A DNA stretch of 40,326 nucleotides from an uncultured Nocardioidaceae bacterium (GTDB lineage Bacteria > Actinomycetota > Actinomycetes > Propionibacteriales > Nocardioidaceae), in assembly GCA_902805855.1 (NCBI GenBank), contig CADCUJ010000036.1, forward strand, positions 1 through 40,326. The letters run 5' to 3'. How positions within the stretch are numbered: position 1 is the first letter of the stretch; every line of letters starts with the position of its first letter. This document shows positions 7,421 to 15,326 of the stretch, piece by piece. Position numbers and translations under genes: made by a program. The notes below the pieces were generated by a model. That model did no database searches and was not told the DNA's origin. It saw nothing but the letters and a program-made list of their open reading frames with translations.

Positions 7421-7702
7421 TTGCACGACTGGATCGATGAGCTCTGCGACGCCCTCGAGCTCGATGCCGAGGTGGACGAGGCGCTGGTCCTCGACCTCGC
7501 GCGGGCGGTGGCGCACTCGGTCGAGCGGCCGGCTGCACCGGTGACCACCTTCCTGGTCGGCTACGCGGCGGGTCTGCGCGGCGGTGACGTCGAGGACGTG
7601 GAGGCGCTCGCCGGCCGAGCGCAGGTGCTCGCGGAGAAGTGGAGCGGGGAGGACGTCAGCGCTGACGACTTCCGAGAAGAGGATCTCGTCGGCACCGAGT
7701 GA
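7421..7702 (+). CDS. DUF6457 family protein
   Basis: 93-aa helical protein (LHDWIDELCDALELDAEVDEALVLDLARAVAHSVERPAAPVT...). The pattern LDLARxVAHxVxRPAAPVTTFLVGYAAG is typical of DUF6457, a domain usually found next to or fused with MobA in actinobacteria. TTG 7421 is chosen because GGAGAG lies 7 nt upstream; GTG 7415 is in frame but too close to that site. The stop overlaps the next start as TGATG. The molecular function is unknown; a role in molybdenum cofactor maturation is inferred from linkage. Confidence 0.8.
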   Translation: MHDWIDELCDALELDAEVDEALVLDLARAVAHSVERPAAPVTTFLVGYAAGLRGGDVEDVEALAGRAQVLAEKWSGEDVSADDFREEDLVGTE

Positions 7703-8688
7703 TGCGTGCCGTCATCGCGTCCGACCCAGGTGAAGCCGACGTCCTCACGATCGTCGACCGGGCAGACCCGACGCCGGGTGAAGGCGAGGTCGTCATCGAC
7801 GTCGTCGCTTCGGCGGTGAACCGGGCCGACATCCTGCAGCGGCAGGGCAGCTACCCGCCGCCTCCTGGTGCCTCGGACGTCCTCGGCCTCGAATGCTCCG
7901 GAGTGGTCAGCGCCGTAGGACCCTCGGTTTCGCAGTGGTCCGTCGGTGCCGAGGTGTGCGCCCTGCTGAGCGCCGGTGGGTACGCCGACAAGGTACTCGT
8001 CCCCGCAGGGCAGGTGATGCCTGTGCCCGCGAGCGTCGGACTGCGCGATGCCGGCGCGCTCCCAGAGGCCGCCTGCACGGTGTGGTCGAACCTCTTCATG
8101 GTGGCCGGGCTGCAGCCCGACGAGACGTTGCTCGTGCACGGAGGCTCCGGCGGGATCGGGACCATGGCGGTCCAGCTCGCCTCCGCCTTGGGCGCCCGCG
8201 TGCTCGCGACGGCGGGATCGGCGGACAAGCTCTCCCTGTGCCGCGAGCTCGGCGCAGACGTTGCGATCGACTACCGCGAGCAGGACTTCGTGGCGGAGGT
8301 GAAGTCGGTGACCGGCGGCCGGGGTGCGGACGTCATCTTGGACAACATGGGCGCCTCCTACCTCGACCGCAACATCTCAGCGCTGGCCACCGAGGGCCGC
8401 CTGGTGGTCATCGGCATGCAGGGTGGGGTCAAGGGCGAGCTGAACATCGGCAAGCTCCTGGCGAAGCGGGGCGCAGTGATCGCCACATCACTGCGGGCAC
8501 GCCCGGTCGAGCAGAAGTCGGCGATCTGCTCCGCCGTGGTCGAGCACGTGTGGCCACTGATCGCAGACGGCGCCGTGTCGCCCGTCGTACACAGCGCGGT
8601 GCCGCTGGAACAGGTGGCGCAGGCGCACCGGGTGATGGAGGCAGGAAGCCACGTCGGGAAGATCGTGCTGATCGCCGCCAAGACCTGA
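7702..8688 (+). CDS. NAD(P)H-quinone oxidoreductase, PIG3-type (zinc-less MDR family)
   Basis: 328-aa medium-chain dehydrogenase/reductase. The N-terminal GroES-like domain has NRADILQRQGSYPPPPGASDVLGLECSGVV, which resembles TP53I3/PIG3 quinone reductases. The Rossmann fold GGSGGIGTMAVQLA, around residue 150, is an AxxGxxG-type NADPH site. No structural or catalytic zinc cysteines are seen. The ATG at 7702 overlaps the previous stop (TGATG), implying translational coupling with the DUF6457 gene. The frame also offers GTG 7699. Confidence 0.92.
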   Translation: MRAVIASDPGEADVLTIVDRADPTPGEGEVVIDVVASAVNRADILQRQGSYPPPPGASDVLGLECSGVVSAVGPSVSQWSVGAEVCALLSAGGYADKVLVPAGQVMPVPASVGLRDAGALPEAACTVWSNLFMVAGLQPDETLLVHGGSGGIGTMAVQLASALGARVLATAGSADKLSLCRELGADVAIDYREQDFVAEVKSVTGGRGADVILDNMGASYLDRNISALATEGRLVVIGMQGGVKGELNIGKLLAKRGAVIATSLRARPVEQKSAICSAVVEHVWPLIADGAVSPVVHSAVPLEQVAQAHRVMEAGSHVGKIVLIAAKT

Positions 8689-8746
8689 GGGCGAAGCGGT
8701 GACTGGTCGACGGGTAGTGGTGCCGGCGGGTCAGTAGGGTGGGGGG

Positions 8747-9382
8747 ATGACCGAGCAGAACCAGCCGGAACCCGGAAACAGCAGCGACCCCCGGGTCGTC
8801 GTGGTCGGCCCCGACGGCCTGGCGATGTCTGGGTCGCCGGCCGGCTCGTCGAGCTCCGCGGACGGCGACGGCGAGGCCGACGCCGAGAGGGCGGTCACCG
8901 ACCTCGTCGAGCAGCCGGCCAAGGTGATGCGGATCGGCAGCATGATCCGGCAGCTGCTCGAGGAGGTGAAGTCGGCTCCGCTCGACGAGGCGAGCCGGGC
9001 GCGCCTGAAGGACATCCACAAGTCCTCGATCAAGGAGCTGGAGGCCGGCTTGGCCCCGGAGCTGATCGACGAGCTCGAGCGGCTCTCGCTCCCGTTCACC
9101 GAAGAGACTCCCTCGGAGGCTGAGCTCCGGATCGCGCAGGCACAGCTGGTCGGCTGGCTCGAGGGCCTCTTCCACGGAATCCAGACCGCCATCTACGCCC
9201 AGCAGGTGGCCGCCCGAGCCCAGCTGGAGCAGATGCGCCGCGCGCTGCCCCCGGGGATGGTGCCGGACGAGGCGATCCAGGCGGCCCAGCAGGCCGCGCA
9301 GCAGGCGGCCGAGCAGGCCGGACAGGCTGGTCGGCAGGGAAGCCGCGACGACCAGGGTGGTCGTGGCGGGATGTACCTCTGA
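8747..9382 (+). CDS. bpa: Bacterial proteasome activator Bpa/PafE
   Basis: 211-aa ATP-independent activator of the 20S proteasome (DUF2587 family), which forms a dodecameric ring that feeds unfolded substrates to the core. The helical core spans about residues 55-175 (RIGSMIRQLLEEVKSAPLDEASRARLKDIH and onward). An Ala/Gln-rich linker leads to a C-terminal GGMYL. This is an HbYX-like docking tail; the mycobacterial protein ends GQYL. The N-terminal 50 residues are acidic and low complexity. ATG 8747 has TAGGGT exactly 6 nt upstream, suggesting a leaderless mRNA. Proteasome subunit genes are not in the window. Confidence 0.93.
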   Translation: MTEQNQPEPGNSSDPRVVVVGPDGLAMSGSPAGSSSSADGDGEADAERAVTDLVEQPAKVMRIGSMIRQLLEEVKSAPLDEASRARLKDIHKSSIKELEAGLAPELIDELERLSLPFTEETPSEAELRIAQAQLVGWLEGLFHGIQTAIYAQQVAARAQLEQMRRALPPGMVPDEAIQAAQQAAQQAAEQAGQAGRQGSRDDQGGRGGMYL

Positions 9383-9398
9383 GTCAGCCGGTGAGGCG

Positions 9399-9414
9399 GG
9401 TCGCTGTCGCGACC
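9399..9414. terminator. Small hairpin between convergent bpa and sdhB
   Basis: A GGTCGC/GCGACC stem with a 4-nt TGTC loop lies in the 46-nt gap between the two convergent stops. It is short but well placed to end both transcripts. Confidence 0.5.
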
Positions 9415-9428
9415 AGGCGCAGGTCGGG

Positions 9429-10193
9429 CTAGACCTCTTCGCGGTCGGTACGCCGGCGGATCTTGCTGCCCAGCCAGACCAGCGGGTCGTACTTGCGGTC
9501 GGCCACCCTCTCCTTCATCGGGATGATCGCGTTGTCGGTGATCTTGATGTTCTCCGGGCAGACCTCGGAACAGCACTTGGTGATGTTGCACATCCCGAGT
9601 CCGGCCGCTTCCTGGGACAGCTTGCGCCGGTCGTTCGTGTCGAGCGGGTGCATGTCGAGCTCGGCGTAGCGCAGGAACAACCGCGGCCCTGCGAAGGCGG
9701 GCTTGTTCTCCTCGTGGTCGCGGACGACGTGGCAGGTGTTCTGGCACAAGAAGCACTCGATGCACTTGCGGAACTCCTGGCCGCGTTCGACGTCGGCCTG
9801 CTGCATCCGCCGCTTGCCGTCCGCGTCGCGGGGAGTCGGCGCGAAGGCGGGCACCTGCTTGGCCTTCTCGTAGTTGAAGGACACGTCGGTGACCAGGTCC
9901 CGGATCACCGGGAAGGACCGCATGGGCGTCACGGTGATGGTCTCGGCCTCGTCGAAGTCGGCCAGCCTGGTCATGCACATCAGTCGGGGGCGGCCGTTGA
10001 CCTCCGCGCTGCAAGAGCCGCACTTGCCCGCCTTGCAGTTCCAGCGGACAGCCAGGTCGCCGGTCTGCGTCGCCTGCAGCCGGTGGATGGCGTCGAGGAC
10101 CACCTCGCCTTCCTCGACCTCCACGGTGTAGTCGCCGAGTTCGCCGCCGGAGGAGTCCCCGCGCCATACGCGCAGGTTGAGGTCGTAGCCCAT
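9429..10193 (-). CDS. sdhB: Succinate dehydrogenase iron-sulfur subunit
   Basis: 254-aa electron-transfer subunit carrying three Fe-S clusters. The plant-type [2Fe-2S] cysteines are C53, C58, C61 and C73 (NCKAGKCGSC...C). The ferredoxin-like part has CIECFLCQNTC (C144, C147, C150, C154) and CNITKCCSEVCP (C202, C207, C208, C212), giving [4Fe-4S] and [3Fe-4S] ligands. It is the last gene of sdhC-sdhA-sdhB, 58 nt after sdhA. The RHxCxECFLC style and gene order resemble mycobacterial Sdh1. Confidence 0.96.
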   Translation of the reverse strand: MGYDLNLRVWRGDSSGGELGDYTVEVEEGEVVLDAIHRLQATQTGDLAVRWNCKAGKCGSCSAEVNGRPRLMCMTRLADFDEAETITVTPMRSFPVIRDLVTDVSFNYEKAKQVPAFAPTPRDADGKRRMQQADVERGQEFRKCIECFLCQNTCHVVRDHEENKPAFAGPRLFLRYAELDMHPLDTNDRRKLSQEAAGLGMCNITKCCSEVCPENIKITDNAIIPMKERVADRKYDPLVWLGSKIRRRTDREEV

Positions 10194-10251
10194 CAGGTCC
10201 TTCCTGTCCGCTGGTGTCCAGCACGTTGCGGCCGGCCGAAGTGTGCTCTGC

Positions 10252-12135
10252 TCATGAGCGATCCTCGAACAGTGGCTTCAGCTCGTCGGGCATCTCCGGC
10301 AGCGGCTGCCGCTTCAGCTCGATGGAGCCGGCCGAGTCGTTCCAGGTCAGGGCGAGGTTACGCGCGCCCCACGCGGGGTCCGGTCCCGGGTAGTCGTCGC
10401 GGGTGTGGCCGCCGCGGGACTCCTCGCGCTCCAGCGCCGCCTTCGCGATGCACTCGGACACGAGCAGCATGTTCGGGATGTCCAGGGCCAGGTGCCAGCC
10501 GGGGTTGTACTGACGATGCCCCTCGACGGTGAGGTACTTCGCGCGCTCCTTGAGCTTGTCGATCTCAGCGAGCGACTCGGTGAGCTCCTCACCGGTGCGG
10601 ATGATCCCGACCAGCCGCTGCATCAGGTCCTGCAGGTCCTTCTGGATCGTGTAGGGGTTCTCGATCGCGCCCTCCACCGAGAACGGCGCCACAGCGTGGT
10701 CGGCCGCGGCCCGCACGTCGTCGTCGACCAGGGCCGGCTTGCTGTCCGCGGTCCGGAAGGCGTGGTAAGCCGCACTGTGACCGGCTCGGCGTCCGAACAC
10801 CAGCAGGTCCGACAACGAGTTGCCACCCAGCCGGTTCGAGCCGTGCATCCCGCCGGCGACCTCGCCGGCCGCGAAGAGTCCCGTTACCGACGACTGCTCG
10901 GTGTCCGCGTTGACCTCGACGCCACCCATCACGTAGTGGCAGGTCGGTCCGACCTCCATCGGGTCGGTGGTGATGTCGACGTCGGCCAGCTCCTTGAACT
11001 GGTGGTACATCGAGGGCAGCCGGCGACGGATGAACTCGGCGTCCCGGCGGGAGGCGATGTCGAGGAACACCCCGCCGTGCGGTGATCCGCGGCCCGCCTT
11101 GATCTCGGAGTTGATGGCCCGAGCCACCTCGTCGCGAGGCAGCAGCTCGGGCGGGCGCCGGTTGTTCTTCTTGTCGGCGTACCAGCCCTCGGCCTCCTCG
11201 ACGCTGTCGGCGGTCTCCGCCTTGAAGTACTCCGGGATGTAGTCGAACATGAACCGGTTGCCCTCGGAGTTCTTCAGCGCACCACCGTCGCCACGCACCG
11301 ACTCGGTGACCAGGATGCCCTTCACCGAAGGCGGCCACACCATCCCGGTGGGGTGGAACTGCACGAACTCCATGTTGATCAGGGATGCGCCGGCCCGCAG
11401 CGCCAGAGCGTGCCCGTCACCGGTGTACTCCCAGGAGTTCGAGGTGACCTGGTAGGACTTGCCGATCCCGCCGGTCGCGAGCACCACCGACGGGGCTTTG
11501 AAGACCACGAACCTGCCGGTCTCGCGCCAGTAGCCGAACGCGCCGGAGACCCGCGAGCCGCCGCGCCCCGACTCGGTGAAGACCTCGGTGACCGTGCACT
11601 CCATGAAGACGTCGATGTCGAGCGCGACCGCCCGCTGCTGCAGTGTCCGGATCATCTCCAGACCGGTGCGGTCCCCGACGTGCGCCAGACGTGCGTAGCG
11701 ATGGCCGCCGAAGTCACGCTGGGAGATCAGCCCGTCCTCGGTGCGGTCGAACAGCGCCCCCCACTCCTCGAGCTCGATCACCCGCTCGGGTGACTCCTGC
11801 GCATGCAGCTGCGCCATCCGCCAGTTGTTGAGCATCTTCCCTCCGCGCATCGTGTCGCGGAAGTGCACCTCCCAGTTGTCGTCCGGGTAGGCGTTGCCCA
11901 TCGCCGCCGCGATGCCGCCCTCGGCCATCACGGTGTGCGCCTTGCCGAGCAGGGACTTGCACACGATGGCGACCCGGGCACCCGCATCCTTCGCGGCGAT
12001 CGCCGCGCGGAGGCCGGCGCCGCCCGCGCCGATCACCACGACGTCGTACTCGTGGGCCTCGAAGCCGTGGCCGCCCTGCTCTGCCGAGGGGTCCATCCGG
12101 TTGCCGGTCATCGGGTGCCGTAGTGATTGAGCCAT
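10252..12135 (-). CDS. sdhA: Succinate dehydrogenase flavoprotein subunit
   Basis: 627-aa catalytic subunit oxidising succinate to fumarate. The FAD-binding VVVIGAGGAGLRAAIAA lies at about residues 31-47. HTVMAEGGIAAAMGN contains the histidine region for covalent FAD. HPTGMV, GSNRLGGNSLSDLLVFG and the active-site Arg/His neighbourhood follow in the usual order. ATG 12135 follows the sdhC stop by only 3 nt, so the genes are tightly coupled; an internal ATG at codon 14 is possible. Length and the ENPYTIQKDLQ region match the Sdh1-type enzyme of actinobacteria. Confidence 0.97.
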   Translation of the reverse strand: MAQSLRHPMTGNRMDPSAEQGGHGFEAHEYDVVVIGAGGAGLRAAIAAKDAGARVAIVCKSLLGKAHTVMAEGGIAAAMGNAYPDDNWEVHFRDTMRGGKMLNNWRMAQLHAQESPERVIELEEWGALFDRTEDGLISQRDFGGHRYARLAHVGDRTGLEMIRTLQQRAVALDIDVFMECTVTEVFTESGRGGSRVSGAFGYWRETGRFVVFKAPSVVLATGGIGKSYQVTSNSWEYTGDGHALALRAGASLINMEFVQFHPTGMVWPPSVKGILVTESVRGDGGALKNSEGNRFMFDYIPEYFKAETADSVEEAEGWYADKKNNRRPPELLPRDEVARAINSEIKAGRGSPHGGVFLDIASRRDAEFIRRRLPSMYHQFKELADVDITTDPMEVGPTCHYVMGGVEVNADTEQSSVTGLFAAGEVAGGMHGSNRLGGNSLSDLLVFGRRAGHSAAYHAFRTADSKPALVDDDVRAAADHAVAPFSVEGAIENPYTIQKDLQDLMQRLVGIIRTGEELTESLAEIDKLKERAKYLTVEGHRQYNPGWHLALDIPNMLLVSECIAKAALEREESRGGHTRDDYPGPDPAWGARNLALTWNDSAGSIELKRQPLPEMPDELKPLFEDRS

Positions 12136-12138
12136 GCC

Positions 12139-12927
12139 CTAGAAGAACCTCAGATCCGTGATCGTTCCGGTGGCGAGGAGATAGACGTAGAAGTCGACGA
12201 GCGCAACGGAGAACAGCGAGACCCACGCGTAGCGGGCGTGCTTGGCGTTCAGCCGCGACACGAAGGTCCAGGCGCGGTACCGGACCGGGTGCTTGGAGAA
12301 GTGCCGGAGCCGGCCGCCGACCGCGTGCCGGCACGAGTGGCACGAGAGCGTGTAGAGCCAGATGTAGACCACGTTGATCAGCATCAGCAAGGTGCCCAGT
12401 CCCGCGTGGCCCCACTCCTTGTCCTCGTCGCGGAAGGCGAGCACGAGGTCGAAGGTGAGAACCGCGGCGACGAGCACCGCGGCGTACCAGAAGTAGCGGT
12501 GCAGGTTCTGCAGGATCAGCGGCAGCCGGGTCTCACCGGTGTACTTGGCGTGCGGCTCGGCGACCGCGCAGGCAGGCGGCGAGAGCCAGAACGCCCGGTA
12601 GTAGGCCTTGCGGTAGTAGTAGCAGGTCATCCGGAAGCCGAGCGGGAAGATCAAGATGATCAGCGCCGGGGACAGCTGCCACCAGCTGAACGGCTGGCCG
12701 AAGTCCGAGGACCCCTCCACGCAGTTGGTGGTCAGACAGGGCGAGTAGAACGGCGAGAGGTACGGCGAGGAGTAGTAGAACTCGCCCGCGAAGGCTCGCC
12801 ACGACGCGTAGACGACGAACGCCGAGAACACCACGAACGTGGTGAGCGGCGCCAGCCACCAGTTGTCCTGGCGCTGGGTCCTACCCGATACCTCGGCGCG
12901 TCCGTGACTGCTCACGCCTGTCGACAT
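12139..12927 (-). CDS. sdhC: Succinate dehydrogenase membrane anchor, Sdh1 type
   Basis: 262-aa inner-membrane subunit with about five hydrophobic segments, near residues 27-42, 86-99, 146-164, 178-195 and 233-252. It is far longer than classical SdhC or SdhD and replaces both, as in mycobacterial Sdh1. It holds C196-H197-x-C199-x-H201 at the end of a membrane helix, a 2Cys/2His set like the membrane Rieske-type cluster I recall for mycobacterial Sdh1. A C64/C69 pair lies in an extracytoplasmic loop. AAGGAGAG lies 6 nt before ATG 12927. It is the first gene of the sdh operon. Confidence 0.93.
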   Translation of the reverse strand: MSTGVSSHGRAEVSGRTQRQDNWWLAPLTTFVVFSAFVVYASWRAFAGEFYYSSPYLSPFYSPCLTTNCVEGSSDFGQPFSWWQLSPALIILIFPLGFRMTCYYYRKAYYRAFWLSPPACAVAEPHAKYTGETRLPLILQNLHRYFWYAAVLVAAVLTFDLVLAFRDEDKEWGHAGLGTLLMLINVVYIWLYTLSCHSCRHAVGGRLRHFSKHPVRYRAWTFVSRLNAKHARYAWVSLFSVALVDFYVYLLATGTITDLRFF

Positions 12928-13050
12928 GCAGTGCTCTCCTTAGCGAACGACGTCACCGCGCGTGCTGTGCCACGATGCGTCCTGAGCAGCCATGTTTCGC
13001 GACCCTTCGTGACCTCGGCCCGACGGGCAAAGTCTGTCATAGGCTCCAAA

Positions 13051-13066
13051 GGCGGTCGGGACCGCC
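13051..13066 (-). terminator. Hairpin after the serS-HAD operon
   Basis: GGCGGTC (13051-13057) and GACCGCC (13060-13066) form an almost continuous palindrome. On the minus strand it is followed by CTTTGG. It lies 28 nt beyond the HAD phosphatase stop and ahead of the sdhC promoter region. The rest of 12928-13093 holds only the sdh leader and promoter. Confidence 0.55.
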
Positions 13067-13093
13067 ATCTGCTCGATCGGACCCCGTGGGTGC

Positions 13094-13948
13094 TCAGAAC
13101 CAGCGGGCGATCTCCGTGGCGCATCCGTCGTCCTCGACCGTCCCGGTCACGGCGTCCGCCACCTCCTGCACCACCGCCGGCGCCTGGCCCATCGCCACCC
13201 CACGGCCGGCCCACTCGAGCATCTCGATGTCGTTGCGTCCGTCCCCGATCGCGAGCACGTCTGCGGCTGCCACGCCGAGGATGCCGGCGATCTCCTCCAG
13301 GCCACTGGCCTTGCTGACGCCCTCGGGTGCGATGTCGAGCCACGCGGTCCAGCCGATGAAGTAGTTCGTGCCATGCAGACCGAGACGCTTTGCGAGTGTG
13401 ACGAAGTCCTCCGACGTGGAGTCCGGGTCACGGATGATGACCCGGCTCACCTCCTGGGCGAAGATCTCCTCGATCGGCGTCACGATCATCTCCCCGTCGA
13501 GCTCGCCCTCGGGGAAGTGCCGGTTCACCCGGTAGCCGACACCGTGCTCCTCCACCGCGACAGCGGCTTCCGGCACGTGCTCGAGGACGGTCCGCACGGC
13601 TTCCCGGGCATCGAAGGTCACCTCGGTCAACACCTTCATCGGTGGGTAGGAGAGGGTGACCGCACCGTTGGAGGCGACGACCAGCGCTGGGTCGGTGGCC
13701 TCGCGCGGGAGGTTCAGGTGGTCCAGCACCTGACTCATGCTCAACGGCGAGCGCCCACTCGCAAGCACGACGTGGCATCCCGCGTCGACGGCGCGGTCGA
13801 CCGCCTCGCGCACGGCCGGGGTGACCTGGTCGGCGCTGAACCCGGTGCCCGGCATCGGGATCAGCAGGGTCCCGTCGATGTCCAGAGCCAGCAGCTTCGG
13901 GGTCCACCCCCCGGTGGGTGACGTCGGCTGACCCGGTTCCTCAGCCAC
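13094..13948 (-). CDS. HAD-superfamily hydrolase, Cof type
   Basis: 284-aa phosphatase of the Cof/YbiV-like class, acting on unknown small phosphorylated metabolites. HAD motif I is [11 protein letters not shown] (about residues 19-29). Motif II is [11 protein letters not shown]. The late motif [14 protein letters not shown] supplies the Mg-binding aspartates. The substrate-capping C2 domain lies between. It overlaps the end of serS by 8 nt and is the second gene of that operon. The substrate cannot be told from sequence. Confidence 0.9.
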   Translation of the reverse strand: MAEEPGQPTSPTGGWTPKLLALDIDGTLLIPMPGTGFSADQVTPAVREAVDRAVDAGCHVVLASGRSPLSMSQVLDHLNLPREATDPALVVASNGAVTLSYPPMKVLTEVTFDAREAVRTVLEHVPEAAVAVEEHGVGYRVNRHFPEGELDGEMIVTPIEEIFAQEVSRVIIRDPDSTSEDFVTLAKRLGLHGTNYFIGWTAWLDIAPEGVSKASGLEEIAGILGVAAADVLAIGDGRNDIEMLEWAGRGVAMGQAPAVVQEVADAVTGTVEDDGCATEIARWF

Positions 13949-15209
13949 CGATGGGCTCCAGGACCTCGCGGCCCTGCAGGTAGGGCTGGAGCGCGGAAGG
14001 TACCCGCACCGAGCCGTCCTCCTGCTGGTGCGTCTCGAGGATCGCGACGATCGGTCGGGTGATCGAGACCAGGGTCCCGTTCAGCGTTGCCAACGTCCGG
14101 GTCCCGTTCGCGAACCTGCCCCGGATGTCGAGTCGCCTGGCCTGGAAGTCGGTGCAGTTGGAGGTCGAGGTCAGCTCGCGGTACCTGCGCTGGGTCGGGA
14201 TCCACGCCTCGCAGTCGAACTTCCGCTCAGCAGAGAGGCCGAGGTCACCGGCTGCGACGTCCACCACCCGATAAGCCAGCTCCAGCTTCGCGAGAAACTC
14301 CTTCTCCCAGGCAAGCAGGCGCTGGTGCTCGTCGTAGGACTCCTCGATGCTCGTGTAGGAGAACATCTCCACCTTGTCGAACCAGTGCACCCGGAAGATG
14401 CCGCGAGTGTCCTTGCCGTGCGAGCCTGCCTCCTTGCGGTAGCAGGGGCTGAACGCGACGTAGCGCAGCGGCAAGGAGTCGGCGTCGAGAATCTCGTCGC
14501 TGTGGTACGCCGCCAGCGGCACCTCCGAGGTCCCCACCAGGTAGAGGTCCTGACCCTCGATCCGGTACACGTCGTCGGCCGCCTGCCCCAAGAAGCCCGT
14601 GCCCTCCATCGCTCGAGGCTTCACCAGGGCCGGCGGGATCATCGGGGTGAAGCCAGCCGACCGGGCCTGGTCCATCGCCATGTTGACCAACGCGAGCTCG
14701 AGGTCGGCGCCCACGCCGGTCAGGTAGTAGAACCGTGAGCCGGACACCTTCGCACCCCGCTCGACGTCGACGGCGCCGAGGATCCGGCCGAGCTCGACGT
14801 GGTCACGGGGCTCGAAGTCGAACTCCCGGGGGGTGCCGACCTCCTCGAGCACGACGAAGTCGTCCTCCCCACCCTCCGGCGCCTCGTCGGCGGCGACGTT
14901 GGGAATCGACAGGACGAGCTCGCGGTAGGCCTGCTCCGCCTCGCTCTGCGCCGCCTCCGCTCGTCTCACCTCGCCGGCCAGCGGCTTGGTCCGCTCGAGA
15001 AGCGCCTGCTTGTCCTCGCCGGAGGCGCCGGCGACCTGCTTGCCGAGCTGCTTCTGTTCCGAGCGGAGTCGTTCGAACTCCGCGATCGCGGCGCGTCGCC
15101 GTCCGTCCGCTGCAAGGGCCTGGTCCACGACCGAGCTGGACAGGCCCCGCTTGGCCTGTCCCTTGCGGACACGGTCGGGGTCGTCGCGGAGTAGGCGGGG
15201 ATCGATCAC
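13941..15209 (-). CDS. serS: Seryl-tRNA synthetase
   Basis: 422-aa class II aminoacyl-tRNA synthetase. The N-terminal tRNA-binding coiled coil (about residues 27-100) is followed by the catalytic domain, with TSEVPL, the motif 2 region [12 protein letters not shown], and motif 3 near [16 protein letters not shown] 15209 gives the usual actinobacterial start [22 protein letters not shown] -10 hexamer lies exactly 6 nt upstream, implying a leaderless mRNA; TTG 15215 is the alternative. It charges serine tRNAs, two of which lie 10 kb away in this window. Confidence 0.97.
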   Translation of the reverse strand: MIDPRLLRDDPDRVRKGQAKRGLSSSVVDQALAADGRRRAAIAEFERLRSEQKQLGKQVAGASGEDKQALLERTKPLAGEVRRAEAAQSEAEQAYRELVLSIPNVAADEAPEGGEDDFVVLEEVGTPREFDFEPRDHVELGRILGAVDVERGAKVSGSRFYYLTGVGADLELALVNMAMDQARSAGFTPMIPPALVKPRAMEGTGFLGQAADDVYRIEGQDLYLVGTSEVPLAAYHSDEILDADSLPLRYVAFSPCYRKEAGSHGKDTRGIFRVHWFDKVEMFSYTSIEESYDEHQRLLAWEKEFLAKLELAYRVVDVAAGDLGLSAERKFDCEAWIPTQRRYRELTSTSNCTDFQARRLDIRGRFANGTRTLATLNGTLVSITRPIVAILETHQQEDGSVRVPSALQPYLQGREVLEPIGG

Positions 15210-15326
15210 CCGCAAAGGATATCCACCGAGCAGCCGGCTTCCCCGGCTGACGACCGCGGTGACCTGCGACGACCCCGCGGACCTGCCGGGCCTTCGTGGG
15301 CCGGGAGGTCGTCATACTTGACCATC

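Noticed and set aside
12127-13317. Open frame of 396 codons on the plus strand
   Set aside because: Antisense to sdhC and the HAD phosphatase gene, with low-complexity Arg/Pro content and no start signal.
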